Part shown: in pieces, positions 1 to 5,041 of the stretch | Layout of the letters: each line of letters opens with the position of its first letter | How positions within the stretch are numbered: position 1 is the first letter of the stretch | Source: an uncultured Eubacteriales bacterium | GTDB taxonomy: Bacteria; Bacillota; Clostridia; Peptostreptococcales; Anaerovoracaceae | Direction of reading: 5' to 3' | NCBI GenBank assembly: GCA_910583765.1 | Contig: CAJTYS010000088.1 | Span: 1-5,954, forward strand | Length of the DNA: 5,954 nucleotides | Program-made: the position numbers and the translations under genes | Notes under the pieces: model-generated | Database searches by the model: none | What the model was told of the DNA's origin: nothing | The model's input: only the letters and a program-made list of their open reading frames with translations

Positions 1-32
1 TTTGGTTGGAAATTTTCCATGTCTAACTTGTA

Positions 33-329
33 CTAATTATATTCTAATACCACCATGAACGCTTCGGATAAAGGCTGGTATGCGCAGAGAACGGTGAAAT
101 TGATTCTGTCCTTGAATTCCCGAATGAATCCTTCTGATAAATTTTGTCTCACGCCGACATGGGACCAATCCACTTCGTCCTCGTGCTCTCTGATCAAGTC
201 TTCGGGAATGGCCTGAGAACAAGAAAGTTCTTCCCAATCGACACGTTCCGGGAACTCTCTTAGGAATTCTTCTGACACCCCGTGTTGACAAGCCGTTTCG
301 AACCATTCTTGATAATCGGCTTTCTTCAT
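33..329 (-). CDS. Small protein made of 23-residue repeats
   Basis: A 98-residue protein of unknown function. Residues 15-98 form tandem units with a 23-residue period. Q39, Q62 and Q85 are in register, as are F22/L45/F68/F91, R24/R47/R70, E25/E48/E71 and the pair V30-D31-W32, V53-D54-W55, I76-N77-F78. Units of the type 'Q.LSE.FIRE..D.VDW' are, from memory, seen in phage and mobile-element proteins; they probably form paired helices in a small solenoid. The fourth unit breaks off: after L87-S88-E89-A90-F91 the expected 'IRE..D' is replaced by a short tail ending E96-Y97-N98. The ATG overlaps the stop of the upstream DUF1643-type gene as ATGA, so the two are very probably co-translated. An AAGG-type ribosome binding site lies inside the upstream gene. 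No signal peptide or membrane segment is visible. The reading frame is well supported; no function can be assigned. Confidence 0.75.
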   Translation of the reverse strand: MKKADYQEWFETACQHGVSEEFLREFPERVDWEELSCSQAIPEDLIREHEDEVDWSHVGVRQNLSEGFIREFKDRINFTVLCAYQPLSEAFMVVLEYN

Positions 330-1063
330 TTTGCTTCGCCTTCTTTCATTGAAACCTCCGCTTTTGATGGCTCCACGGACTCTTCCGTTGATCTTTCCCT
401 TGGCTCCGCTTCGCTCGTTTCAGCGTGGCTGGATTTCTTCTTCCCGCCTTTCTTCGCTGGCTTCTCCGGTGTGAATTTTCTCTTTGGGAAGCGGTATTCA
501 CGCAGGCTCCAGGGTTCTCTTTTATGGCGTATCCCCAGGTACAGGACGTGGACGCATTCTTCGCTTTCCAGAGCCAAGGACGGGGCGGACAGCTGATAGA
601 GCTTCCCCTGCGGATGATGGGCGGCGAGCAGGTTTGAAACACGAGCCTTCGTCATGTTCACCGCTCCACAGGTGGCCATGGAATTGCCCCAGGCGAGGAT
701 GAAGAGCGTCGTTTGAAGGTCGGTTTCCTTTAAGACGGATTCTATGTAGGCCAGGTTTTCTTGGTCCACTTCCAGCCCTCTGGCGGACAACTTTTCCGAT
801 TCGTGGACTCGTGAAAACAGGTTCAATATCCGCACGGACCGCAGCCCCAGCTCCCGCATTTTACAGATCAGGTGGTTGGTGCTCAAGTCGGTCTTGTACG
901 GTTCTTCGGCTCTCGTGGTCGGGTGCAGGCCGATCAATATGGCGTCTTTCCCTTCCGCTGGTTCGCCTTTGTCGTCCAGCAATGTTTTCTTCACTTCGTA
1001 GGTGTGCGTCCCGTCATCCGATGAGACGATGACGGTCTTCACGCTGACCGTGTTTGTTTTCAT
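326..1063 (-). CDS. DUF1643-type protein with charged C-terminal tail
   Basis: A 245-residue cytoplasmic protein. Residues about 38-192 have the layout I associate with DUF1643, a family of unknown function common on phages and mobile elements: a hydrophobic strand ending in GLHPTT (45-50), NLFSR (81-85), an Asn-containing helix near 102-103, FILAWGNS (121-128), and a closing GIRHKREPWSLREY (177-190). The order 'strand-P-(S/T)', 'NLF', 'AWG' and a terminal Arg/His-Pro loop fits that family, although here the last motif is RHKREPW rather than PRHP. Residues 197-245 form a low-complexity tail, first Lys-rich and then Glu/Ser-rich, probably disordered. The start at 1063 is chosen because a perfect AGGAGG sits just upstream. 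A longer frame to a TTG at 1144 would translate through an intrinsic terminator and is rejected. The stop overlaps the start of the 98-residue gene (ATGA). The family call rests on motif recall, not on a search. Confidence 0.82.
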   Translation of the reverse strand: MKTNTVSVKTVIVSSDDGTHTYEVKKTLLDDKGEPAEGKDAILIGLHPTTRAEEPYKTDLSTNHLICKMRELGLRSVRILNLFSRVHESEKLSARGLEVDQENLAYIESVLKETDLQTTLFILAWGNSMATCGAVNMTKARVSNLLAAHHPQGKLYQLSAPSLALESEECVHVLYLGIRHKREPWSLREYRFPKRKFTPEKPAKKGGKKKSSHAETSEAEPRERSTEESVEPSKAEVSMKEGEAK

Positions 1064-1070
1064 GTTTTTG

Positions 1071-1080
1071 TTCCTCCTTA
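1071..1080 (-). promoter_or_regulatory. Ribosome binding site fixing the DUF1643 start
   Basis: On the minus strand this reads TAAGGAGGAA, a near-perfect match to the 16S rRNA anti-Shine-Dalgarno sequence, about 9 nt before the ATG at 1063. It settles the start of the DUF1643-type gene against the longer in-frame TTG option. It lies only about 17 nt downstream of the U-tract of the preceding terminator hairpin. Confidence 0.85.
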
Positions 1081-1096
1081 TGATTTTTGACGTGTG

Positions 1097-1137
1097 AAAA
1101 AAGCGGAGACAGCCTCTTTCGTGCTTGTTCTCCGCTT
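1097..1137 (-). terminator. Intrinsic terminator or attenuator just before the DUF1643 gene
   Basis: A perfect 9-bp stem (AAGCGGAGA at 1101-1109 with TCTCCGCTT at 1129-1137) encloses a 19-nt loop that can pair further (CAGC with GCTTG, with bulges). On the minus strand it is followed at once by six T residues (1102-1097), the normal form of a Rho-independent terminator. It is the second terminator after the 181-residue gene and lies immediately upstream of the DUF1643 ribosome binding site. It could therefore act as a leader attenuator for the downstream pair if their promoter lies upstream of it. No convincing promoter was found between this hairpin and the ribosome binding site. Confidence 0.7.
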
Positions 1138-1158
1138 GTTTCAATGAAATGATGTTAT

Positions 1159-1281
1159 GAAGGGGTTCCTAAGGCCTTTGGGTCTTGGACCTCCGGGGCT
1201 TAGAAATTCCTTGTTTGTTTTTTGTGGAAATGAAAAAGCAGCAAGCACGTTCCTTTGTTGGTGTGCTTTGCCGCTTTATGA
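1159..1281. repeat. Intergenic two-hairpin repeat, copy A
   Basis: About 123 bp that align end to end with copy B at 2912-3032. A hand alignment gives about 100 identical columns of about 126, with a few single-base gaps. It contains two stem-loops. The left one (1162-1210) is a long imperfect stem topped by GGTC-TTG-GACC (1181-1191), followed on the plus strand by a T-rich run (1211-1224). The right one (1235-1277) works as a minus-strand terminator. The copy lies 101 bp beyond the stop of the 181-residue secreted-protein gene. ATGATGT occurs just outside the left edge (1149-1155) and again at the right edge (1278-1284), a possible but unproven target duplication. Confidence 0.85.
1233..1277 (-). 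terminator. Terminator of the 181-residue gene, within repeat copy A
   Basis: On the minus strand an arm AAAGCGGCAAAGCAC (1277-1263) pairs imperfectly with GTGCTTGCTGCTTT (1248-1235) across a loop of about 14 nt, followed by a T-run (1237-1233). One mismatch and one bulge interrupt an otherwise long GC-containing stem. It is the natural end of the transcript of the secreted-protein gene at 1383-1928. The equivalent hairpin in copy B serves the BspA-like gene. Confidence 0.75.
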
Positions 1282-1382
1282 TGTCATTTGTTCATTTGAA
1301 CATATATGCTCTTTGGCTTCTTAATGATTATTTTCTTAATCCATTTAGTCACAGTTCTGGGGTGTGTAGTAATAGATATTGC

Positions 1383-1928
1383 CTAATACCACCATTTCTG
1401 CTTCGAATTTAAAGAATCATAGTGAAGAGTAATAGTTTTTCCTTTTTTTAGTAATGGTCCTTCTTTACCTGACTTGATTTTGAGTTTAATGGTTTTCTTG
1501 TTTACAATGGTTATCGTTCCAGAAATAGGATTATTCCAACTCTGCACTGGCCCCACATAATCTTGATAGTACCATTTTTTTGCTTTGAATTTGATGGTTT
1601 TTCCCTTTACGGTTCCACTTAAGGCCTTCGTGCCATAACCATCGCCCGTTTCAGAAATGCCCCAGCCAAGATAAAGCTTGATTTTTCCCTTAGAAGCTTT
1701 TCCAAACTTTATTTCAGCGAAATTCTGCCCAGGTTTGCATTTAGATAGATAAGCCCTTCCAGCGCATTGTTTATAAAGTGGTTTCCCAACTTTCATCGCT
1801 GAACTTTTTGTCATGTCCGCCGCTTTCGCCACTCCAACGTTGGCTGGAACCAACCATGCGAACATGGTCAGTAGCAATGCGAACGCCACGATTCTCGCTC
1901 CTTGTTTCTTTTCTAATAACTGTTTCAT
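1383..1928 (-). CDS. Small secreted beta-rich protein of unknown family
   Basis: A 181-residue protein. Residues 1-36 form a classical signal peptide: KKQGAR near residues 7-12, a hydrophobic core at about 13-27 (VAFALLLTMFAWLV), and an AKA motif at 34-36 before A37-D38. The mature part of about 145 residues is rich in Lys, Gly and Thr. Alternating stretches such as KGKIKLYLGW, LSGTVKGKTIKFKAKKW and ISGTITIVNKKTIKLKI suggest an all-beta fold. Two cysteines (C55, C64) could form a short disulfide loop. There is no lipobox, LPxTG motif or membrane anchor, so it is probably released or held at the wall by charge. The ATG at 1928 is preceded by an AGGAAAGGAA ribosome binding site. It is transcribed alone: a weak hairpin separates it from the operon upstream and repeat copy A terminates it. 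I do not recognise the family. Confidence 0.85.
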   Translation of the reverse strand: MKQLLEKKQGARIVAFALLLTMFAWLVPANVGVAKAADMTKSSAMKVGKPLYKQCAGRAYLSKCKPGQNFAEIKFGKASKGKIKLYLGWGISETGDGYGTKALSGTVKGKTIKFKAKKWYYQDYVGPVQSWNNPISGTITIVNKKTIKLKIKSGKEGPLLKKGKTITLHYDSLNSKQKWWY

Positions 1929-2024
1929 TTTTCTGTTCCTTTCCTAGTTTTAAATGTCATTTCCAATCACTTCTTTTGATTTTAGCGACGCTTTCATGCT
2001 TGTCTTTCAATCACCCCTTCTTTA

Positions 2025-2151
2025 TTGGGCGGGCTTCTTGCCAGCAAGCAAACCAGCGTGGCCTTTCCAACCGATCAGTTCGTCCATTCGTGGACGTTCC
2101 CACTTGTGGTGCGACTAAATGGTAGCATTTTCACTTTCATTATGCCACCAT
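2025..2151 (-). other. Hairpin-rich stretch before the secreted-protein gene
   Basis: Three inverted repeats lie in about 125 bp between the small operon and the 181-residue gene. CTTGC-CA-GCAAG occupies 2037-2048. CGTCCA-TTCG-TGGACG, a perfect 6-bp stem with a TTCG loop on the plus strand, occupies 2081-2096. A 10-bp pair occupies 2119-2128 and 2142-2151; it is complete with one G-U on the minus strand and is followed there by TTTAG, so it may be a weak terminator for the operon. A structured leader RNA for the gene downstream is also possible. The rest of the gap (1929-2024) shows an AT-rich minus-strand TAAAAT at 1979-1984 with no properly spaced -35, so no promoter is called. Confidence 0.4.
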
Positions 2152-2238
2152 ATGATAGCATCGGTCAAGGGATAATTTGTCATGTGTTTCAAAAGAATCA
2201 AAGCCATGTCCTAAATAGGCCCAGGCGACTTCATTCAC
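2140..2238 (-). CDS. Possible 32-residue protein overlapping the operon end
   Basis: A GTG codon overlaps the stop of the 77-residue gene as GTGA and opens a 32-codon frame ending in TAA. The peptide has an ordinary, protein-like composition (AWAYLGHGFDSF in the middle, then DKLSLDRCYHMVA), while the same frame upstream of the overlap turns into Arg/Gly-rich sequence typical of a shadow frame. That change exactly at the 77-residue stop suggests either a small third gene of the operon or a C-terminal extension lost from the 77-residue gene by a frameshift. There is no strong ribosome binding site, only GGAAG a few bases upstream. The stop lies inside the hairpin at 2119-2151. Low confidence because of the size. 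Confidence 0.3.
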   Translation of the reverse strand: MNEVAWAYLGHGFDSFETHDKLSLDRCYHMVA

Positions 2239-2468
2239 GCTTCCATTCCCGTGTCCCTCAAAAGCACCGCCAAGGACGCCATTTCTTCTTGCAACGTGCA
2301 AGCCTGCTTGGTCAATCCGTGGACGGCGTTTTCGTAAACGTCCCAAACGTTGAATCCCGTCTTCATGGCGTGATCAATCGAAAGAAGACCGCTCCATAAA
2401 ATCGAAACGTCCTCCTTGATTTCCTTCATCCTGCCCCATATGTCTCTTTTCAGTTCTTGTTCCGACAC
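2235..2468 (-). CDS. Small helical protein, paralogue of its upstream neighbour
   Basis: A 77-residue protein that starts with GTG. The ribosome binding site AGGAGGG lies inside the end of the upstream gene, 7 nt before the GTG, and the two genes are separated by only 2 bp, so they form one operon. The chain is predicted largely helical: charged residues 5-20, a hydrophobic heptad-like stretch around V21-L24-W25-L28-L29-I31-M35, an F39...Y45 region, then a second helix to about residue 70. Aligned with the 78-residue protein it shares about one third of positions, including 'V..LW..L', 'AM', F, Y, A, G and the C-terminal 'E..SL...L'. No signal peptide, membrane span, zinc site or known DNA-binding motif is visible. 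It could be a small structural, chaperone-like or regulatory protein; I do not recognise the family. Confidence 0.75.
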   Translation of the reverse strand: MSEQELKRDIWGRMKEIKEDVSILWSGLLSIDHAMKTGFNVWDVYENAVHGLTKQACTLQEEMASLAVLLRDTGMEA

Positions 2469-2470
2469 GC

Positions 2471-2707
2471 TTAAACCCTCCTGTCTTTCTCACGTTCTTC
2501 CAACCAATCCATCAACGACTCCAGCTCGTCCTTCAACCCATGAGCCCGCCTGGACGTTCCATAAATGGCGTCCCGATAAGTGGTCGGGTCCGTGAAAGCC
2601 GCTCCCATTGCGTCATGGACCGCCTCCAGCGTGCTCCACAAAGTCCTGACCTCTTCCGCCATTTCTTCCACACGCTCTTGTAACGTCAACAAATCTTCCT
2701 GTTTCAT
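2471..2707 (-). CDS. Small helical protein, first gene of the paralogous pair
   Basis: A 78-residue acidic protein, first gene of a two-gene operon. Residues 2-32 (EDLLTLQERVEEMAEEVRTLW) look like an amphipathic or coiled-coil helix. A central AM..AF......Y segment (about 34-45) and a second Glu/Arg-rich helix (about 55-75) follow. The start ATG is preceded by GGAAGGTGA at suitable spacing. Its core matches the downstream 77-residue protein over about 58 residues without gaps, which indicates a tandem duplication followed by divergence. A leader of about 185 nt, counted from the candidate promoter at 2900-2928, contains a perfect 10-bp inverted repeat 31 bp before the start codon and may control the operon. 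The family is not recognised. Confidence 0.75.
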   Translation of the reverse strand: MKQEDLLTLQERVEEMAEEVRTLWSTLEAVHDAMGAAFTDPTTYRDAIYGTSRRAHGLKDELESLMDWLEEREKDRRV

Positions 2708-2737
2708 TTCGTCACCTTCCTCTCGTGATGATTTTCT

Positions 2738-2772
2738 CCCAGGTTCTGGACCGAATTGTCATAGAACCTGGG
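2738..2772. promoter_or_regulatory. Perfect 10-bp inverted repeat in the small operon leader
   Basis: CCCAGGTTCT (2738-2747) and AGAACCTGGG (2763-2772) are exact reverse complements separated by 15 nt. GAC and GTC inside the loop can add three more pairs. Neither strand shows a T-run after it, so it is not an ordinary terminator. It sits 31-65 bp upstream of the start of the 78-residue gene. It could be an operator with half-sites 25 bp apart centre to centre, or an RNA hairpin in the leader affecting translation or stability. Confidence 0.65.
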
Positions 2773-2899
2773 TTCAAATTTATGATATATGTTTATTGAC
2801 CCCTTTCATCACGGGTGGGGAAGGCCAAGGAAATCCTGGGAGTACCATGTTCGAAACCTAAAGCTTGAGTGGAACGTGACGTTTCTGGTTTCCGTTACG

Positions 2900-2928
2900 A
2901 TTATAGGAATCGAAGGAATTCCTAACAC
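2900..2928 (-). promoter_or_regulatory. Candidate promoter of the small paralogue operon
   Basis: On the minus strand a perfect TATAAT (2905-2900) lies 17 bp downstream of GTGTTA (2928-2923), a poor -35 match (three of six). The -35 box falls inside repeat copy B and the -10 box just outside it, immediately after the terminator of the BspA-like gene. This is a sensible position for a new transcript, but the call rests mainly on the -10 box. Confidence 0.45.
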
Positions 2929-3032
2929 CTTTGGGGTGCAGACCCTAGGCATAGAAATTCCTCATTTGTTTTTTGATGGCAATGAAAAACAGCAAGCACG
3001 ATTCCTTTATTGATGTGCTTGCCGCTTCATGA
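2912..3032. repeat. Intergenic two-hairpin repeat, copy B
   Basis: About 121 bp matching copy A at 1159-1281. The left stem-loop (2915-2961) pairs GGAATTCCTA with TAGAAATTCC at nine of ten positions and is topped by GGGT-GCAG-ACCC (2934-2945). It is followed by a plus-strand T-rich run (2962-2975). The right stem-loop (2990-3027) is a minus-strand terminator. The copy begins 54 bp beyond the stop of the BspA-like gene. No clear target duplication flanks it. Conservation extends about 70 bp past the minus-strand terminator, so the repeat is more than a copied terminator. Confidence 0.85.
2985..3027 (-). terminator. Terminator of the BspA-like gene, within repeat copy B
   Basis: On the minus strand the arm AAGCGGCAAGCAC (3027-3015) pairs with GTGCTTGCTG (2999-2990) across a 15-nt loop, with a perfect 8-bp GCAAGCAC/GTGCTTGC core, followed directly by five T residues (2989-2985). 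It lies 60 bp after the stop codon and ends the BspA-like transcript. Confidence 0.8.
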
Positions 3033-3086
3033 AATATCTTTATTATATTGTATGTCCTTTTATGGCAAATTTATTTTACTTTGGCC

Positions 3087-5030
3087 TTATTTCACTTTTG
3101 CTGTTTTCACCGAGCTATATGCCCCATAGATTTTCGTGTTGCCAACTTTCTTGTATGCCCGGACTTTTACGTAATACGTTTTCTTAGGTTTCAGCTTTTT
3201 GATAGTCTTTTTCACCGTCTTGTTCTTGCCGATGGTTATATCTTTCTTACTTTGGGTGAACTTCTTGTTTTGTGCGTAAGTGACCTGGTAGCCGGTGGCC
3301 TTGCTGTCTTTCTTCCAGCTTACCAGCATTCGCTTCTTGCCTTTTTTGATTTTTAGGGAAGCCACTTTTTTTGGCTTAACGGTGATGGTGACTTTCTTCG
3401 TTGCGCTATTGTAATCTGCTGTGGCCGCAGCGGTTATACTGATGGTCGCTTTGCCGGTTCCTTTAATGGTCACTTTGCCTTTGCGGTCTATGGTCGCAAC
3501 CTTTATATCACTAGATTTATAGGTGAGCTTTCCGTCCCCATTTGTTTTTGCGCCTAATCGGAACGCTTTATCTCCATAAGTTTTTGTGAAAGAGGATGTT
3601 CCAGAAATCGTCTGATTTGATTTCGATACCGCTGTCGAATCTTCTTTCCCGTCAATGGCCTTAAATGGAATATTATTTTCCTTGGCATAAGATTCTGCGT
3701 AAGAACCCGCATATCCGTAAATCGTCAATGTATCAGTGCTTGTTGTCCTAAATAGACCCACATCCATGGCCATTACACTTTTAGGAATAATTATAGTTTC
3801 TAAAGCTTTACATTGAAAAAACGCATCCCCGGTTATTTTTGTTACACCGTTAGGAATTTCTAAGGATTTTAAGGCTGTACATCCGTAAAAAATCCCTCCT
3901 TCTATAGTGGTCAACTTACTAGAGAGTTCTATTTTTTCTAACGAACTACAGCCGCTAAATGCTCTACCTCCTATCGTTGTTACACTGTTAGGGACTACTA
4001 ATTTTTTTATTTTTGTGCAATCCCAAAATGCCTGATCCTTTATAATTTCTACACTATCAGGGATTATTACACCAGATAGTGAACTGCATCCCGAGAACAC
4101 ACTATCTTCTATACTTGTTATTCCTCGTGGCAAATTTAGGTCAACTAAAGATTTGCATCCTTGAAAAGCATGCCCTCCAATACTGGTTACACTATTTGGA
4201 ATTTCTATTTTCTCCAGGGATTCCTCATAATAAAAGGCAGATCTAGCTATGCTTATCACTCCAGATGGAACGCTGTAATTACTATCCTCTTTTCCGGTTG
4301 GGTAAATAACAAGTTCCTTTCTATCTTTTGTAAAGAGCACTCCTCCGACCGATGTATATTGAGTATTATCAATATCTACTAAAAATTCAGTTAGCGCCTT
4401 ACAATAAAATGCGTAATCACCTATTTGGATGATATTTTTTGAAATTGTTACACTTGTTAGCTTATTACACCCAAAAAACGCTGCCTCCTCTATTGTTGTT
4501 ATACTATCGGGTAATATGATGTGGCTTAAATCTGTATTAGAAAACATACCTTCCTCTATGCAAGCTAATGTGTTGGGAATTGTTATCTCCGTTATAGCTG
4601 TTGCAGAGAAGGCATAGTGTCCAATTTTCGTTATGTTATTTGGGAGATTTATTTCGGCTAAAGATGTGCACATATAAAATGTATGATTTCCAATCTTGGT
4701 TATACTCTCTGGTAACTTTATACTTGTTAGGAATTCCCTTGATTCAAAAGCCTCTGCACCTATGCTTGTAACAGTTACTCCATTTATTTTTTCCGGGATT
4801 ATAGCCGATGTGATTTCTTTATCACTTTTCGTTATTGTCCCTGTAGATTTATCAAAGTAAATATTTCCACCTTCCACTGCGTAGGGGACAATATTCTCAG
4901 CAGCTGCGGCCACTGCGATTCTTTGTTCGGTTCCTACTTCCTGTTCCGTAGCAAATCCCACTGTTGGCACAGCAAAAACTGTCGTGAATATAAATACGGA
5001 AAGAATTATGCTAGTTAGTTTTTTTTTCAT
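3087..5030 (-). CDS. Secreted BspA-type leucine-rich repeat protein with Ig-like and FN3-like modules
   Basis: A 647-residue exported protein, probably an adhesin or host- or matrix-binding surface protein by analogy with the BspA family. Residues 1-27 are a signal peptide (MKKKL, hydrophobic core about 6-20, likely cleavage after VGFA). Residues about 72-458 hold some fourteen leucine-rich repeats of the LRR_5/BspA type, with the recurring pattern 'IP.SVT.IG..AF.GC.SL..I'. An insert at about 220-258 carries VGGVLF and VIYP, a usual BspA feature. The LRR block closes with IYGYAGSYAESYAKEN (437-452). Residues about 468-553 resemble a bacterial Ig-like (Big) domain with 'Y.SSD..VATID.KGKVT.KGTG.A.I'. 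Residues about 556-645 form a very Lys-rich FN3-like domain ('VSWKK...ATGYQVTYA', 'YYVKVRAYK'). There is no LPxTG, cell-wall-binding repeat or terminal membrane anchor. The start at 5030 is chosen for its GGAGGAG site; an in-frame ATG at 5045 lies inside the ribosome-binding region and is rejected. It is monocistronic, with its own promoter and terminator. Confidence 0.93.
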   Translation of the reverse strand: MKKKLTSIILSVFIFTTVFAVPTVGFATEQEVGTEQRIAVAAAAENIVPYAVEGGNIYFDKSTGTITKSDKEITSAIIPEKINGVTVTSIGAEAFESREFLTSIKLPESITKIGNHTFYMCTSLAEINLPNNITKIGHYAFSATAITEITIPNTLACIEEGMFSNTDLSHIILPDSITTIEEAAFFGCNKLTSVTISKNIIQIGDYAFYCKALTEFLVDIDNTQYTSVGGVLFTKDRKELVIYPTGKEDSNYSVPSGVISIARSAFYYEESLEKIEIPNSVTSIGGHAFQGCKSLVDLNLPRGITSIEDSVFSGCSSLSGVIIPDSVEIIKDQAFWDCTKIKKLVVPNSVTTIGGRAFSGCSSLEKIELSSKLTTIEGGIFYGCTALKSLEIPNGVTKITGDAFFQCKALETIIIPKSVMAMDVGLFRTTSTDTLTIYGYAGSYAESYAKENNIPFKAIDGKEDSTAVSKSNQTISGTSSFTKTYGDKAFRLGAKTNGDGKLTYKSSDIKVATIDRKGKVTIKGTGKATISITAAATADYNSATKKVTITVKPKKVASLKIKKGKKRMLVSWKKDSKATGYQVTYAQNKKFTQSKKDITIGKNKTVKKTIKKLKPKKTYYVKVRAYKKVGNTKIYGAYSSVKTAKVK

Positions 5031-5034
5031 TTTT

Positions 5035-5041
5035 CTCCTCC
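5035..5041 (-). promoter_or_regulatory. Ribosome binding site fixing the BspA-like start
   Basis: GGAGGAG on the minus strand, four bases before the ATG at 5030. It makes that ATG the start rather than the one 15 nt upstream. A 13-bp near-palindrome, ACATTT-T-AAATGT (5042-5054), directly adjoins it. Confidence 0.85.

Noticed and set aside
1064..1144. N-terminal extension of the DUF1643-type protein by 27 residues to a TTG at 1144
   Set aside because: The extension is the translated terminator hairpin, and a near-perfect AGGAGG stands before the internal ATG at 1063.
1149..1284. ATGATGT direct repeats flanking copy A as proof of transposition
   Set aside because: Only seven bases, partly overlapping the conserved right edge of the element, and copy B has no equivalent. 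Mentioned as a hint only.
2025..2399. Plus-strand frame of 124 codons
   Set aside because: It is antisense to the 77-residue gene and the hairpin region, and its composition follows from those features.
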